A DNA stretch of 11,841 nucleotides from an uncultured bacterium (GCA_905215045.1 CAJMOO010000057.1:1-11841), one strand, 5' to 3'; numbered from the stretch's first letter, positions 1 to 7,855 are shown. Notes: generated by a model not told the origin, from the sequence alone. Program-made: numbers and translations.

Positions 1-2088
1 TCTTCGAACTCCTGATGCAACACCAGTTTCAGATAAAATCTTGAATGCTGTGATCACACCTGTATTCTTTACATGAGTACCACCACATAATTCTACAGAG
101 AAATCTCCCATGGATACTACTCGTACTTCATCTCCGTATTTTTCTCCGAACAGTGCCATAGCTCCTGTTTTCTTAGCTTCTTCCATAGACATAACTTTTG
201 TTACAACTGGAAGATCTTCAGCGATCTTTTCATTGACGATCTTTTCAACTCTTGCGATCTCATCATCTGATAATGGTGAGAAATGTGTAAAGTCGAATCT
301 TAAATGTTCGGCATTATTTAAAGATCCTGCCTGTTCTACGTGAGTTCCAAGAACTTCTCTTAATGCTTTCTGTAATAAATGAGTTGCACTATGGTTCTTA
401 GCACCTAATGCTCTGTTCTTCTCGTTCACAGTGAAGACTGCTTTGTCTCCTACGTTAAACGTTCCTTCCACTACATGTCCAACATGTCCGAATTTACCAC
501 CGGATAATTTGATCACATCTTCTACTTCAAAAGATGCATCTCCGCTGACGATCACACCTTTATCTGCTTCCTGACCACCGCTTGTAGCATAGAATGCTGT
601 CTGGTCAGCAACGATCGTTCCTTTATCTCCTTTGTTCAGAGTGGAAACAACTTCTGTCTCTGTTGTCATGGCTGTGATCTCACCTTCACAAGTAAGCTCA
701 TCATATCCAACAAATTTTGTTGTCATGGCTGGATCTAACTGTTCGTAAACCGTTGCGTCTGCACCCATGTAGTTTGTTGTCTTTCTTGCGGCTCTGGCAG
801 TTTCTCTCTGAACCTGCATTTCTTTTTCAAATCCTTCTTTATCTACAGAAAATCCCTTTTCTTCTAAGATCTCGATTGTCAGATCTAATGGGAATCCGTA
901 TGTGTCATATAATTTGAACGCATCGCTACCTGCAAGTTCTTTGCTGCCTTTCTCGTTCATATCTTTTTCCATATCTGCTAAGATGGACAGTCCCTGATCA
1001 ATTGTCTTGTTGAACTGTTTTTCTTCCTGAGATAAGTGATTGAAGATAAATTCTGCTTTTTCTTCTAATTCTGGATATCCGTCTTTGGATTCACGGATCA
1101 CGATCTTACTGATATCTGTTAAGAACAGATGATCGATTCCTAGTAATCTTCCATGTCTTGCTGCACGACGGATCAGACGACGAAGTACATATCCACGTCC
1201 TTCGTTGGATGGTGTGATACCATCAGATAACATAAATGTAGCAGAACGGATATGGTCTGTGATCACACGGATAGATACATCTGTCTCGTGATCGACACCA
1301 TAAGTAACACCAGCAATCTTACAGACTTCATCACGGATTGCTTTGATAGAGTCTACATCAAAGATAGAATCTACTTCCTGTACTACAACAGCAAGACGTT
1401 CCAGTCCCATACCTGTATCAATGTTCTTGTTCTCTAATTCTGTATAATTGTTGTGTCCGTCATTCTCAAACTGTGTAAATACGTTGTTCCATACTTCCAT
1501 ATAACGATCGCAGTCACATCCTACTGTACAGTCTGGGCTTCCACATCCGTATTTCTCTCCACGATCATAGTAGATCTCTGAACATGGTCCGCAAGGTCCT
1601 GCACCATGCTCCCAGAAGTTATCTTCTTTTCCAAAACGGAAGATTCTCTCTGGTGCGATTCCGATCTCTTTCTCCCAGATCTCGAATGCTTCATCATCAT
1701 CTTCATATACAGATGGATATAATCTATCTGGATCTAATCCGATCACTTCTGTTAAAAATTCCCAAGACCATGCGATTGCTTCGTGTTTAAAATAATCTCC
1801 AAAAGAGAAGTTACCTAACATCTCAAAGAATGTACCATGTCTTGCTGTCTTACCAACATTTTCAATATCTCCTGTACGGATACACTTCTGACATGTTGTT
1901 ACTCTTGTTCTTGGTGGTACTTCCTGTCCTGTGAAGTAAGGTTTCAGTGGTGCCATACCAGCGTTGATCAGTAATAAACTGTTATCATTCTTTGGCACAA
2001 GTGAAAAACTCTTTAATGCTAAATGTCCTTTACTTTCGAAAAACTCAAGATACATCTTCCTGAGTTCGTTGACTCCATATGCTCTCAA
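1..2088 (-). CDS. alaS: Alanyl-tRNA synthetase, C-terminus cut by window edge
   Basis: This enzyme charges tRNA-Ala with alanine in the cytosol and hydrolyses mischarged Ser/Gly-tRNA-Ala. The frame is open for 696 codons from 2088 to the window edge. It contains the class II catalytic core (TGDIENVGKTARHGTFFEMLGN near residues 70-100), the linker helices, and the editing domain with HSATH at residues 566-570 and CGGTH at 668-672, the zinc-binding HxxxH and CxxxH pair. The window ends at ASGVRR, so roughly 180 residues (the C-Ala region) are missing compared with the usual length of about 880. The start is TTG at 2088: an in-frame TAG lies just upstream, no in-frame ATG lies between, and AGGAGG sits 8 bases ahead. 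The N-terminus MRAYGVNELRKM fits clostridial AlaS. The leader is too short for a T-box. Identification is very secure. Confidence 0.97.
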   Translation of the reverse strand, partial: MRAYGVNELRKMYLEFFESKGHLALKSFSLVPKNDNSLLLINAGMAPLKPYFTGQEVPPRTRVTTCQKCIRTGDIENVGKTARHGTFFEMLGNFSFGDYFKHEAIAWSWEFLTEVIGLDPDRLYPSVYEDDDEAFEIWEKEIGIAPERIFRFGKEDNFWEHGAGPCGPCSEIYYDRGEKYGCGSPDCTVGCDCDRYMEVWNNVFTQFENDGHNNYTELENKNIDTGMGLERLAVVVQEVDSIFDVDSIKAIRDEVCKIAGVTYGVDHETDVSIRVITDHIRSATFMLSDGITPSNEGRGYVLRRLIRRAARHGRLLGIDHLFLTDISKIVIRESKDGYPELEEKAEFIFNHLSQEEKQFNKTIDQGLSILADMEKDMNEKGSKELAGSDAFKLYDTYGFPLDLTIEILEEKGFSVDKEGFEKEMQVQRETARAARKTTNYMGADATVYEQLDPAMTTKFVGYDELTCEGEITAMTTETEVVSTLNKGDKGTIVADQTAFYATSGGQEADKGVIVSGDASFEVEDVIKLSGGKFGHVGHVVEGTFNVGDKAVFTVNEKNRALGAKNHSATHLLQKALREVLGTHVEQAGSLNNAEHLRFDFTHFSPLSDDEIARVEKIVNEKIAEDLPVVTKVMSMEEAKKTGAMALFGEKYGDEVRVVSMGDFSVELCGGTHVKNTGVITAFKILSETGVASGVRR

Positions 2089-2096
2089 CGTTTCAT

Positions 2097-2102
2097 CCTC
2101 CT
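2097..2102 (-). promoter_or_regulatory. Ribosome binding site that fixes the TTG start of alaS
   Basis: A perfect AGGAGG lies 8 bases upstream of the TTG codon. The ATG nested just after the site is in another frame and meets a TGA within three codons. An in-frame TAG overlaps the site, so TTG is the only sensible start that keeps the conserved N-terminus. Confidence 0.85.
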
Positions 2103-2113
2103 AGTGTCATTTC

Positions 2114-2119
2114 ATTATA
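2114..2119 (-). promoter_or_regulatory. Candidate -10 box of an alaS promoter
   Basis: A perfect TATAAT lies 26 bases upstream of the alaS start codon, which would give a leader of about 20 bases. The best -35 at 17-bp spacing (TAAAGA, 2137-2142) matches only three of six bases. alaS may instead, or also, be transcribed from the promoter of the small upstream gene. Confidence 0.4.
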
Positions 2120-2148
2120 TTATTAAGAAGACCTTGTCTTTACGGCTT

Positions 2149-2184
2149 TTTAGCTGCATGAGAATATAAACTCATGCAGCTAAA
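2149..2184. other. 14-bp perfect hairpin between the small ORF and alaS
   Basis: The arms 2149-2162 and 2171-2184 are exact reverse complements with an 8-base AT-rich loop. Read on the minus strand, the stem is followed by an A-run rather than a T-run. On the plus strand it is preceded by T's, so neither strand gives a canonical intrinsic terminator. It may attenuate or process the transcript running from the small gene into alaS. Confidence 0.6.
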
Positions 2185-2210
2185 TGATCTTCTCCTAATC
2201 ATGTATGATC

Positions 2211-2333
2211 TTATGCTTCTTTCTTCTTTGCCTTTGCACGACCAGTTCCGAAATAAATTCCTGCCGCGGAGCATGCAAAGAGAATCGCAAACTTCAATAC
2301 ATAAGAGACTAATTCTGATAAAAATGCTGTCAT
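2211..2333 (-). CDS. 40-residue predicted membrane protein, function unknown
   Basis: I do not recognise this small gene by name. It encodes 40 residues beginning MTAFLSELVSYVLKFAILF. A hydrophobic stretch (about residues 8-28) is followed by a basic tail rich in lysine and arginine (GTGRAKAKKKEA). This is typical of a single-span membrane protein whose positively charged C-terminus stays in the cytosol. It is very likely translated: AAGGAGG lies 7 bases before the ATG, and a promoter with an extended -10 (TGGTATAAT, 2362-2370) lies about 30 bases further up. It sits between the end of hisI and alaS, on the same strand as both. A small type I-like toxin is possible, but there is no sign of an antisense RNA. 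A structural or scaffold peptide is equally possible. Confidence 0.75.
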   Translation of the reverse strand: MTAFLSELVSYVLKFAILFACSAAGIYFGTGRAKAKKKEA

Positions 2334-2361
2334 AATCTTGCCTCCTTATCTTATAAAGTCG

Positions 2362-2390
2362 ATTATACCAAATCGAACTTAGAAACACAA
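2362..2390 (-). promoter_or_regulatory. Promoter of the small membrane-protein gene
   Basis: The -35 TTGTGT (2385-2390) and the -10 TATAAT (2362-2367) are separated by 17 bp, and a TG one base before the -10 makes it extended. The predicted start near 2355 leaves a leader of about 22 bases containing AAGGAGG. No clear terminator lies between hisI and this promoter, so read-through from the his operon is also possible. Confidence 0.65.
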
Positions 2391-2414
2391 ATATTTTCTC
2401 ACAAAGATTACATC

Positions 2415-2777
2415 TTAATCCTCTTTTTCTAATAAATCTGTGTAGAAACAAGAATAATTTCCTGTATGGCAGGCAGCTCCGATCTGCTTTACTTTGGCAA
2501 GTAAAGTATCTCTGTCACAGTCGATATATAAATCTTTAACATATTGATAATGTCCGGATGTCTCTCCTTTGATCCATAATTCATTACGGCTTCGACTGTA
2601 ATATGTCATGATTCCTGTCTCGATCGTCTTATCATAAGCTTCCTTGGTCATATATGCGACCATCAAAACTTCATTTGTCTTATAATCCTGTACAACAACG
2701 GTTAACATTCCATCGCTGTTTAATTTGAATTCATCAAAACTCATCTTACTGTTTAATGGTTTTGCTTCGTTGCTCAT
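2415..2777 (-). CDS. hisI: Phosphoribosyl-AMP cyclohydrolase
   Basis: HisI opens the purine ring of phosphoribosyl-AMP to give ProFAR, the third step of histidine synthesis, in the cytosol. The 120-residue protein carries the family core: D86-C87-D88-R-D90, which binds Mg with zinc ligand C87, then [12 protein letters not shown] with C103, H104 and C110. It is the single-domain form. No HisE (phosphoribosyl-ATP pyrophosphatase) domain follows, and the protein ends shortly after the cyclohydrolase core. I chose the ATG at 2777, giving [10 protein letters not shown]. It lies one base after the hisB stop, and AAAGGAG within the hisB end is its ribosome binding site. A longer reading with ten extra residues would start inside hisB and has no better signal. 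It is the last gene of the his operon here. Confidence 0.96.
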   Translation of the reverse strand: MSNEAKPLNSKMSFDEFKLNSDGMLTVVVQDYKTNEVLMVAYMTKEAYDKTIETGIMTYYSRSRNELWIKGETSGHYQYVKDLYIDCDRDTLLAKVKQIGAACHTGNYSCFYTDLLEKED

Positions 2778-2778
2778 C

Positions 2779-3366
2779 TTATAGGGCTCCTTTCGTAGAA
2801 AGCACATCTGTGATCCTTGAGTCTAAACTTGTTGCTTCATCTAAAGCTTTAGCAAATGCTTTAAATGCTGCTTCGATCATATGATGATTATTTTCCCCAT
2901 GTAATTTCTTTAAATGCAGATTCATCATACTGCCATAAGATACCGCATAGAAGAATTCTTTTACCATCTCTGTGTCAAATTCGCCAACACGGTCAACGGT
3001 AAAGTCACAATCCATCACAAAATATGGTCTTCCAGATAAATCGATCGCACATAGCATTAATGTCTCATCCATTGGAAGCATGAAAGATCCATAACGTTTG
3101 ATCCCTTTTTTATCTCCAACCGCCTGTTTGATCGCTTCGCCGAGTACGATTCCAACATCTTCAATTGTATGGTGACAGTCGACATATAGATCTCCTTCGA
3201 CTTCCACATCAAGATCAAAAAATCCATGGCGTGCAAATGCATTTAACATATGGTCAAAAAAACCGATTCCTGTATGGATGTTTCCATTTCCATTTCCATC
3301 AAGGTCAATGGAAAGTTTGATCTTTGTCTCGCTTGTATTTCTTTCAATTGATGCACTTCTACTCAT
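2779..3366 (-). CDS. hisB: Imidazoleglycerol-phosphate dehydratase
   Basis: HisB dehydrates imidazoleglycerol phosphate to imidazoleacetol phosphate, the sixth enzymatic step of histidine synthesis. The protein has 195 residues, the usual length of the stand-alone enzyme, with no fused histidinol-phosphatase domain. Both copies of the metal-binding fold are visible: GIGFFDHML (H39) with [10 protein letters not shown] (H65, H66, E69), and the second half with [14 protein letters not shown] (H161, H162, E165). The ATG at 3366 is preferred because it gives the normal N-terminus and has GGAAGGA 7 bases upstream. An earlier TTG at 3393 would overlap hisD by 23 bases. hisD stops four bases upstream and hisI begins one base downstream, so translational coupling is likely. 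Confidence 0.97.
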   Translation of the reverse strand: MSRSASIERNTSETKIKLSIDLDGNGNGNIHTGIGFFDHMLNAFARHGFFDLDVEVEGDLYVDCHHTIEDVGIVLGEAIKQAVGDKKGIKRYGSFMLPMDETLMLCAIDLSGRPYFVMDCDFTVDRVGEFDTEMVKEFFYAVSYGSMMNLHLKKLHGENNHHMIEAAFKAFAKALDEATSLDSRITDVLSTKGAL

Positions 3367-3370
3367 ATCT

Positions 3371-4675
3371 TTATCCTTCCTGGTTATCTTCAAATCTTAC
3401 TTTCATGGAATTTGCATGTGCTGTCAGCTGTTCCTGATTTGCAAAGAATTCGATGTCTTTGTGTACTGACTCCAGAGCTTCTCTTGAATAGTAGATGACA
3501 CTTGATTTCTTGATGAAATCATCAACACTTAATGGAGAGAAGAACTTGGCTGTTCCGTTTGTTGGAAGGACATGGTTTGGTCCTGCAAAATAATCTCCTA
3601 GAGGTTCACAACTGTATGCTCCAATAAAGATTGCTCCTGCATTCTTGATTCTTGTCATAACATCAAATGGATTGGCTGTCATGATCTCCATATGTTCAGA
3701 TGCAATGGCATTTGCTGTATCGATCGCTTCTTTCATATCACTTGCAACAAGAATATATCCGAAAGAATCTAGAGATTTCTCCATGATTTCTTTTCTTGAT
3801 AACTGATTTAAGAATCCATCGATCTCATCAGATACTTTATGTGCTAATTCTTCACTTGTTGTAACAAGGATCGCACTTGCCATCTCATCATGTTCTGCCT
3901 GTGAAAGTAAGTCTGCTGCCACATATCTTGGGTTTGCTGTCTCATCTGCTAAAACTAAGATCTCACTTGGTCCTGCGATGGAATCGATACTTACATTTCC
4001 ATAAACTGCTTTTTTCGCTAATGCAACAAAAATGTTACCTGGTCCTACGATCTTATCTACTTTTGGAATAGACTCTGTTCCAAATGCCATCGCTGCGATT
4101 GCCTGTGCTCCACCAACTTTATATACTTTTGTTGCTCCAGCTTCTTTTGCTGCCACTAATGTATTTGCTGTAACTTTTCCATCTTTTCCAGGAGGTGTTG
4201 TCATGATGATATTTTTCACTCCTGCAACATGTGCTGGAACAATGTTCATTAATACAGAAGATGGATAAACGGCTTTTCCACCTGGCACATAAACACCACA
4301 AGTCTCCATTGGTGTAACTTTCTGTCCAAGCATCACTCCGTCTTCTCTTGTCTCAAACCAGCTCTTCTGAATCTGTTTTTCATGAAAATCACGAATGTTC
4401 TTGATTGCTTTACGAATAACTTTGATCAATTCATCATCCACTTCTTCATAAGCTTCTTTGATCTCTTCTTCTGTAACTAAAATATTGTCTGCATTGATCT
4501 CAGCTTTGTCAAACTGTGCTGTATAATCAAAGACTGCTTTATCTCCATTATCTCTGACATTTTTGATAATCGCATCAACTTTATCCTGAAAATCCCCATA
4601 GTTTGTAGGACTTCTCTTTAATAAATCTGATAAGATATTTGCAATTGAATCTTTGTTTACTTTTACTATTCTCAT
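3371..4675 (-). CDS. hisD: Histidinol dehydrogenase
   Basis: HisD oxidises L-histidinol to L-histidine through histidinal, using two NAD+ and a zinc ion; these are the last two steps of the pathway. The 434-residue length is typical. Zinc ligands can be placed at Q259 and H262 (LLSQAEHDE), D361 (EPLGDYF) and H420 (QLTAHANS). The catalytic pair E327-H328 is in IASEHME. The glycine-rich segments VGGAQAIAA and GPGNIFVALAKK and the loop AGPSEILV are intact, with no sign of decay. The ATG at 4675 has GGAGG 8 bases upstream, and the gene follows hisG by 16 bases. It comes straight after hisG with no hisC in between, which differs from many histidine operons. Confidence 0.98.
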   Translation of the reverse strand: MRIVKVNKDSIANILSDLLKRSPTNYGDFQDKVDAIIKNVRDNGDKAVFDYTAQFDKAEINADNILVTEEEIKEAYEEVDDELIKVIRKAIKNIRDFHEKQIQKSWFETREDGVMLGQKVTPMETCGVYVPGGKAVYPSSVLMNIVPAHVAGVKNIIMTTPPGKDGKVTANTLVAAKEAGATKVYKVGGAQAIAAMAFGTESIPKVDKIVGPGNIFVALAKKAVYGNVSIDSIAGPSEILVLADETANPRYVAADLLSQAEHDEMASAILVTTSEELAHKVSDEIDGFLNQLSRKEIMEKSLDSFGYILVASDMKEAIDTANAIASEHMEIMTANPFDVMTRIKNAGAIFIGAYSCEPLGDYFAGPNHVLPTNGTAKFFSPLSVDDFIKKSSVIYYSREALESVHKDIEFFANQEQLTAHANSMKVRFEDNQEG

Positions 4676-4691
4676 GATTCTTTCCTCCGAC

Positions 4692-5339
4692 CTATTCTTT
4701 TTCGTCTAAGATCTTCTTTAATGCAACGATGATCTTACTGATACGTTCCTGTTCCATCTTCTGGCTTACCTGATTTACTACCATTCTTGCAGATAGTGGG
4801 CAAACCTCTTCTAAGACCTCTAGTCCGTTTTCTTTTAATGTTGTTCCTGTCTCTACGATGTCGACGATCACCTCAGATAATCCAACGATCGGTGCAAGTT
4901 CGACAGATCCGTTTAATTTAACGATCTCTACTGTCTGTAATTTCTGGTTGTTGAAATATTCTTTTGCAATATGTGGATATTTGGATGCCACACGGATGAT
5001 CTCATTGCTGTTTAAATATTTCTTCGCTTCTTTTGGTCCGCAGACACACATCTTGCATGCACCGAATTTAAGGTCTAAGACTTCGTATAAGTTTCTTCCT
5101 TCTTCAAGGATCGTATCTTTTCCGACAACACCGATATCGGCTGCTCCATATTCAACGTAAGTTGGCACGTCACTTGCTTTGGATAAGAAAAATTTTAATT
5201 TTAATTCTTCATTGACGAAGATTAATTTTCTTGTTTTTTCGTCTTTCATTTCCTCGCATGTGATCCCGATCTCTTCTAATAAAGCCATCGCTTTCTTTGC
5301 AAGGCGCCCTTTTGCCAGGGCAAATGTAATATATCTCAT
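4692..5339 (-). CDS. hisG: ATP phosphoribosyltransferase, short catalytic form
   Basis: HisG joins ATP and PRPP to give phosphoribosyl-ATP, the committed and feedback-controlled step of histidine synthesis. At 215 residues this is the short form, which lacks the C-terminal allosteric ACT-like domain and works as a hetero-octamer with HisZ. The N-terminus [10 protein letters not shown], the [11 protein letters not shown] segment (residues 65-74) and the PRPP-binding loop [13 protein letters not shown] (160-172) are all intact. hisZ lies immediately upstream with a 36-base gap, which fits the HisG-HisZ complex. The ribosome binding site (GAAGGGAAG) is weaker and further from the ATG than its neighbours'. 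Confidence 0.97.
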   Translation of the reverse strand: MRYITFALAKGRLAKKAMALLEEIGITCEEMKDEKTRKLIFVNEELKLKFFLSKASDVPTYVEYGAADIGVVGKDTILEEGRNLYEVLDLKFGACKMCVCGPKEAKKYLNSNEIIRVASKYPHIAKEYFNNQKLQTVEIVKLNGSVELAPIVGLSEVIVDIVETGTTLKENGLEVLEEVCPLSARMVVNQVSQKMEQERISKIIVALKKILDEKE

Positions 5340-5375
5340 GGTCTTTTGCTTCCCTTCTTTGTACTGGATTTGTTA

Positions 5376-6557
5376 TTAGATGAAATAAAGAATTCCGCCT
5401 AAACGATGTTCTTTGGCAAACTTTTCATAGTCTGCTTTGCTGCACAGATCGTTCTTTCTCTCTAAGATGACTTTCTTTCCTTCTTTCCTTAATTCTTCTG
5501 CACGAAGGATCGCATCTTTCATCGTTGCTTCTTTATAAATGATCATTGTATCCATATGATCTGCTTCCATATGGATTCCCTGACGGCTTAATGCCATCAT
5601 CAACTCGTCTAATACGATCGCAAATCCGACAGATGGGGCTTTCTTTCCAAACTGTTCGATCAGATTATCATAACGTCCACCTTTTAGGACCGCATCTCCA
5701 GTTCCATAGGTGTAACCTTTGAAAATGATTCCTGTGTAATAGTTATGTTTATTTAACATTCCAAGATCAAAGCTTACATACTGTTCTTTTCCGTATAATT
5801 TTAAGATATCGTATACGTTGCGAAGTCTCTCAATCGCTTTCTTGGACTGCTCGTTTTCTACCATCGCTTCTGCCTGATCTAAGATTGTTACATCTCCGTT
5901 TAACTCATTAAAATGTAAGAAGACATCTTTGATCTTATCGGATAAATCCAATGTTTCCACATATTCCATTAATCCAAAATAGTTCTTATTCAAGATCAGT
6001 TCACGAAGCTGTGTTTTTACTTCTTCGTCTTTGATCGTCTGTGTCAGTCCATTGAAGAATTCAACTTCTCCGATGGAAAGTCTGAAATCAGTAAGACCTG
6101 CAGCCAGGAAACAATCGATTGCCATTGCAATGGATTCTGTGTCTGCCTGTACGGATGCATCGTTGACTAATTCTGCGCCTAACTGACATGTCTCTTTTAA
6201 TTTCAGCTGATAACTTGAGTTATTTAAAAATACGTTTCCTGCATAGGATAAACGGATTCCCATATTCTCTTCATTAAAATACTTTGCAATGCATCGTGCG
6301 ATGGATGGTGTGACATCTGGACGAAGAACTAAAGTATTGCCTTCTCTGTCGAAGAATTTAAACATCTCTCTTGCAGATACGGTTCCTTTCTCACTGTTAA
6401 ATACATCAAAGAATTCAAATCCTGGAGTTCTGATTCCTTCATATCCATAAGATGCAAAGACTTTGTTTAATTTTGCCTTTAACTTACTTCTCTGTCCATA
6501 TTCTGTTCCATATACATCTCTGACACCTTCTGGTGTGTGGACTCTCTTTTTATTCAT
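5376..6557 (-). CDS. hisZ: ATP phosphoribosyltransferase regulatory subunit
   Basis: HisZ is a catalytically inactive relative of histidyl-tRNA synthetase that binds the short HisG and confers activity and histidine feedback. The 393-residue protein keeps the class II synthetase fold: TPEGVRDVYG at the N-terminus, then LVLRPDVTPSIAR (residues 76-88, motif 2 region) and LKGGRYDNLIEQFG with SVGFAIVLDEL (291-319). The arginine-bearing motif 3 (ERL) and the RGLDYYTG signature of true HisRS are replaced by LDEL and LNKHNYYTG, which argues for HisZ. A C-terminal segment (about 335-393) resembles the anticodon-binding domain and is retained, although some HisZ proteins lack it. The ATG at 6557 has AAGGAG about 10 bases upstream. 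It is the first gene of the operon. Confidence 0.95.
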   Translation of the reverse strand: MNKKRVHTPEGVRDVYGTEYGQRSKLKAKLNKVFASYGYEGIRTPGFEFFDVFNSEKGTVSAREMFKFFDREGNTLVLRPDVTPSIARCIAKYFNEENMGIRLSYAGNVFLNNSSYQLKLKETCQLGAELVNDASVQADTESIAMAIDCFLAAGLTDFRLSIGEVEFFNGLTQTIKDEEVKTQLRELILNKNYFGLMEYVETLDLSDKIKDVFLHFNELNGDVTILDQAEAMVENEQSKKAIERLRNVYDILKLYGKEQYVSFDLGMLNKHNYYTGIIFKGYTYGTGDAVLKGGRYDNLIEQFGKKAPSVGFAIVLDELMMALSRQGIHMEADHMDTMIIYKEATMKDAILRAEELRKEGKKVILERKNDLCSKADYEKFAKEHRLGGILYFI

Positions 6558-6592
6558 ATTTTTGTCGCTCCTTGGTACTTTATCGAATTAAA

Positions 6593-6610
6593 GTGCTACT
6601 TAGGTAGCAC
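6593..6610. promoter_or_regulatory. Palindromic candidate operator in the his operon leader
   Basis: The arms GTGCTAC and GTAGCAC form an 18-bp perfect inverted repeat with a 4-base centre. It begins about 8 bases after the predicted transcription start. That is a usual place for a repressor site; in RNA it would form a 7-bp hairpin. Known his operons in Firmicutes are often controlled by a TrpR/YerC-family HisR repressor or by a His T-box. The leader (about 60 bases) is too short for a T-box, so a repressor site is favoured. The identity of the regulator is inference. Confidence 0.6.
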
Positions 6611-6624
6611 ATCAAATTATTTGT

Positions 6625-6653
6625 ATTTTACCAATCCTTACCTTATTTGTCAA
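6625..6653 (-). promoter_or_regulatory. Promoter of the hisZGDBI operon
   Basis: A perfect -35 TTGACA (6648-6653) and the -10 TAAAAT (6625-6630) are separated by 17 bp. This is the strongest sigma-A-type promoter in the window. Transcription is expected to begin near 6618, leaving a leader of about 60 bases before the hisZ ATG. Confidence 0.85.
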
Positions 6654-6697
6654 CCTCGTTCACTCTAATTCATCTTATTATATCTCACGTGAAAATC

Positions 6698-7711
6698 TTA
6701 CAACTGAGAGATTACTTCCTCAATGACCTGATCCATGATCTCTACTGAATCATATACAAGATCCACACTACAGTATTCACAGATATCCTCTAAAGCTCCA
6801 AAAATCCAAGGATTTCTTGCTTTGATCGTCTTCATTCTTCCATTTTGCTGTACAAAACTAATGAAAAATCCTAAAGTTCTGCTGATCTCATCGTCACCTT
6901 CTTCTAAGATATCCATTGTGATCACGCCACCGTCAGTATTATCATATGCCATAAATAACAGTGGATTCTTTGGACGTTCTCCTTCTTCTTCCCCTTCGAC
7001 CATCACTGGAAGATAAGTAAAATCTAAGATTACTTCAAGATCGATCTGTTTTTGATTCTTTAATTCATCTTTTAAATCCTGATCTTCTAACATCACTGCC
7101 GGGAATTCTTTTTCTGCTTCTGGAATCTCTTTTACAAACATCTCCCATGTATCGTTTTCTTTATTATAGCGACGGACGATTCCTTCTGCCTGCTCAATAT
7201 CTGGATTTAATTCTCTCTGTCTGACTGCTTCCACTGCCATGTAGAGATTCTCATAAGTTTCTGTAAGGAGTTCAACTTCCTCTTCATCTAACTGATATGG
7301 TTTATATCCTTTCTTATAAGAAACAAAATAAATCCAGTCACTAATCGTCTTAAAACGAATATCTAATTCATCAATGACATTTCTTTGTTCTTCTGGCACA
7401 TTCATCATGCTTCCCCAGAAACATGTAAGGCTTGAGTGTTCATCCATCAGATACTGTGCCGGAAGATCTCCTTCTTCACTTCCAAGAATCATATAGAAAT
7501 CTCCAAGACCTTCAACTCCGTCAAAGACTGCGATTCCTCTTTCTCCGCTGAATTTTCCCATCACGCTGCAAAACACAGGTTCTTCTCTGTCTTTGAGCTG
7601 GATGGTTACAAGCTGTGTATCCCCAAGGTAATTCCAAGGCTCTAATTTGTCTAATTTTAATGTAATGTCGTATAACTGCTTCCATGCATTCTTTGACGCT
7701 TCTTTTCTCAC
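6698..7711 (-). CDS. Uncharacterised cytosolic protein, DUF7309/DUF6930-like
   Basis: The function is unknown. The 337-residue acidic protein has no signal peptide or membrane segment. The N-terminal half (WKQLYDITLKLDKLEPW, SVMGKFSGERGIAVFDG, GLGDFYMIL) resembles DUF7309. The C-terminal part (FMAYDNTDGGVITMDIL, then ARNPWIFGALEDIC and DLVYDSVEIMDQ) resembles DUF6930. Both assignments are from memory of family patterns and need a profile search. In the middle, WIYFVSYKKGYKPYQLDEEEVELL is typical of such proteins. I chose GTG at 7711, which has GGAGG 8 bases upstream. An ATG at 7735 would add eight residues but has no good ribosome binding site. The gene is divergent from rqcH, and its stop lies about 45 bases before the his promoter with no obvious terminator. 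Confidence 0.85.
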   Translation of the reverse strand: MRKEASKNAWKQLYDITLKLDKLEPWNYLGDTQLVTIQLKDREEPVFCSVMGKFSGERGIAVFDGVEGLGDFYMILGSEEGDLPAQYLMDEHSSLTCFWGSMMNVPEEQRNVIDELDIRFKTISDWIYFVSYKKGYKPYQLDEEEVELLTETYENLYMAVEAVRQRELNPDIEQAEGIVRRYNKENDTWEMFVKEIPEAEKEFPAVMLEDQDLKDELKNQKQIDLEVILDFTYLPVMVEGEEEGERPKNPLLFMAYDNTDGGVITMDILEEGDDEISRTLGFFISFVQQNGRMKTIKARNPWIFGALEDICEYCSVDLVYDSVEIMDQVIEEVISQL

Positions 7712-7719
7712 TGAACTTT

Positions 7720-7724
7720 CCTCC
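7720..7724 (-). promoter_or_regulatory. Ribosome binding site deciding a GTG start
   Basis: GGAGG lies exactly 8 bases before GTG 7711, whereas the in-frame ATG codons at 7735 and 7726 have no ribosome binding site at a usual distance. The ATG at 7726 directly abuts GGAGG, so the site would lie inside a longer reading. Confidence 0.65.
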
Positions 7725-7758
7725 ATATATTTCATGTGATTTTATATACCTAAGATTT

Positions 7759-7787
7759 ATTATAATAAGAAATGATTTTAATTACAA
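7759..7787 (-). promoter_or_regulatory. Promoter of the DUF7309/DUF6930-like gene
   Basis: The -35 TTGTAA (7782-7787) and a perfect -10 TATAAT (7759-7764) have a 17-bp spacer. Transcription should start near 7752, giving a leader of about 40 bases before the GTG start. Confidence 0.7.
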
Positions 7788-7855
7788 CAAAATCCCGACT
7801 ATCCTCCTATGATTTATCGATTTCATCTTTTTTTCTTTATACTTTTTCCAATTTC

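Noticed and set aside
2140..2451. 103-residue minus-strand reading frame overlapping the end of hisI
   Set aside because: It is out of frame with the better-supported 40-residue gene, has no ribosome binding site, and its composition is irregular (many Arg, Cys and Ser). It is a shadow frame.
3278..5379. Plus-strand open frames of 60-100 codons opposite hisB, hisD and hisG
   Set aside because: They mirror well-supported minus-strand genes, lack ribosome binding sites and show no domain pattern.
5376..6557. Histidyl-tRNA synthetase (hisS)
   Set aside because: The arginine of motif 3 and the RGLDYYTG signature are replaced, and hisG of the short form follows directly. HisZ is the better reading.
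6558..6697. Histidine T-box leader upstream of hisZ
   Set aside because: The predicted leader is only about 60 bases, with no specifier loop and no antiterminator/terminator pair.
6677..6703. Second promoter (TTGTAA and TATAAT) upstream of the his promoter
   Set aside because: The spacer is only 15 bp and it overlaps the end of the upstream gene. The TTGACA-17-TAAAAT promoter is much better.
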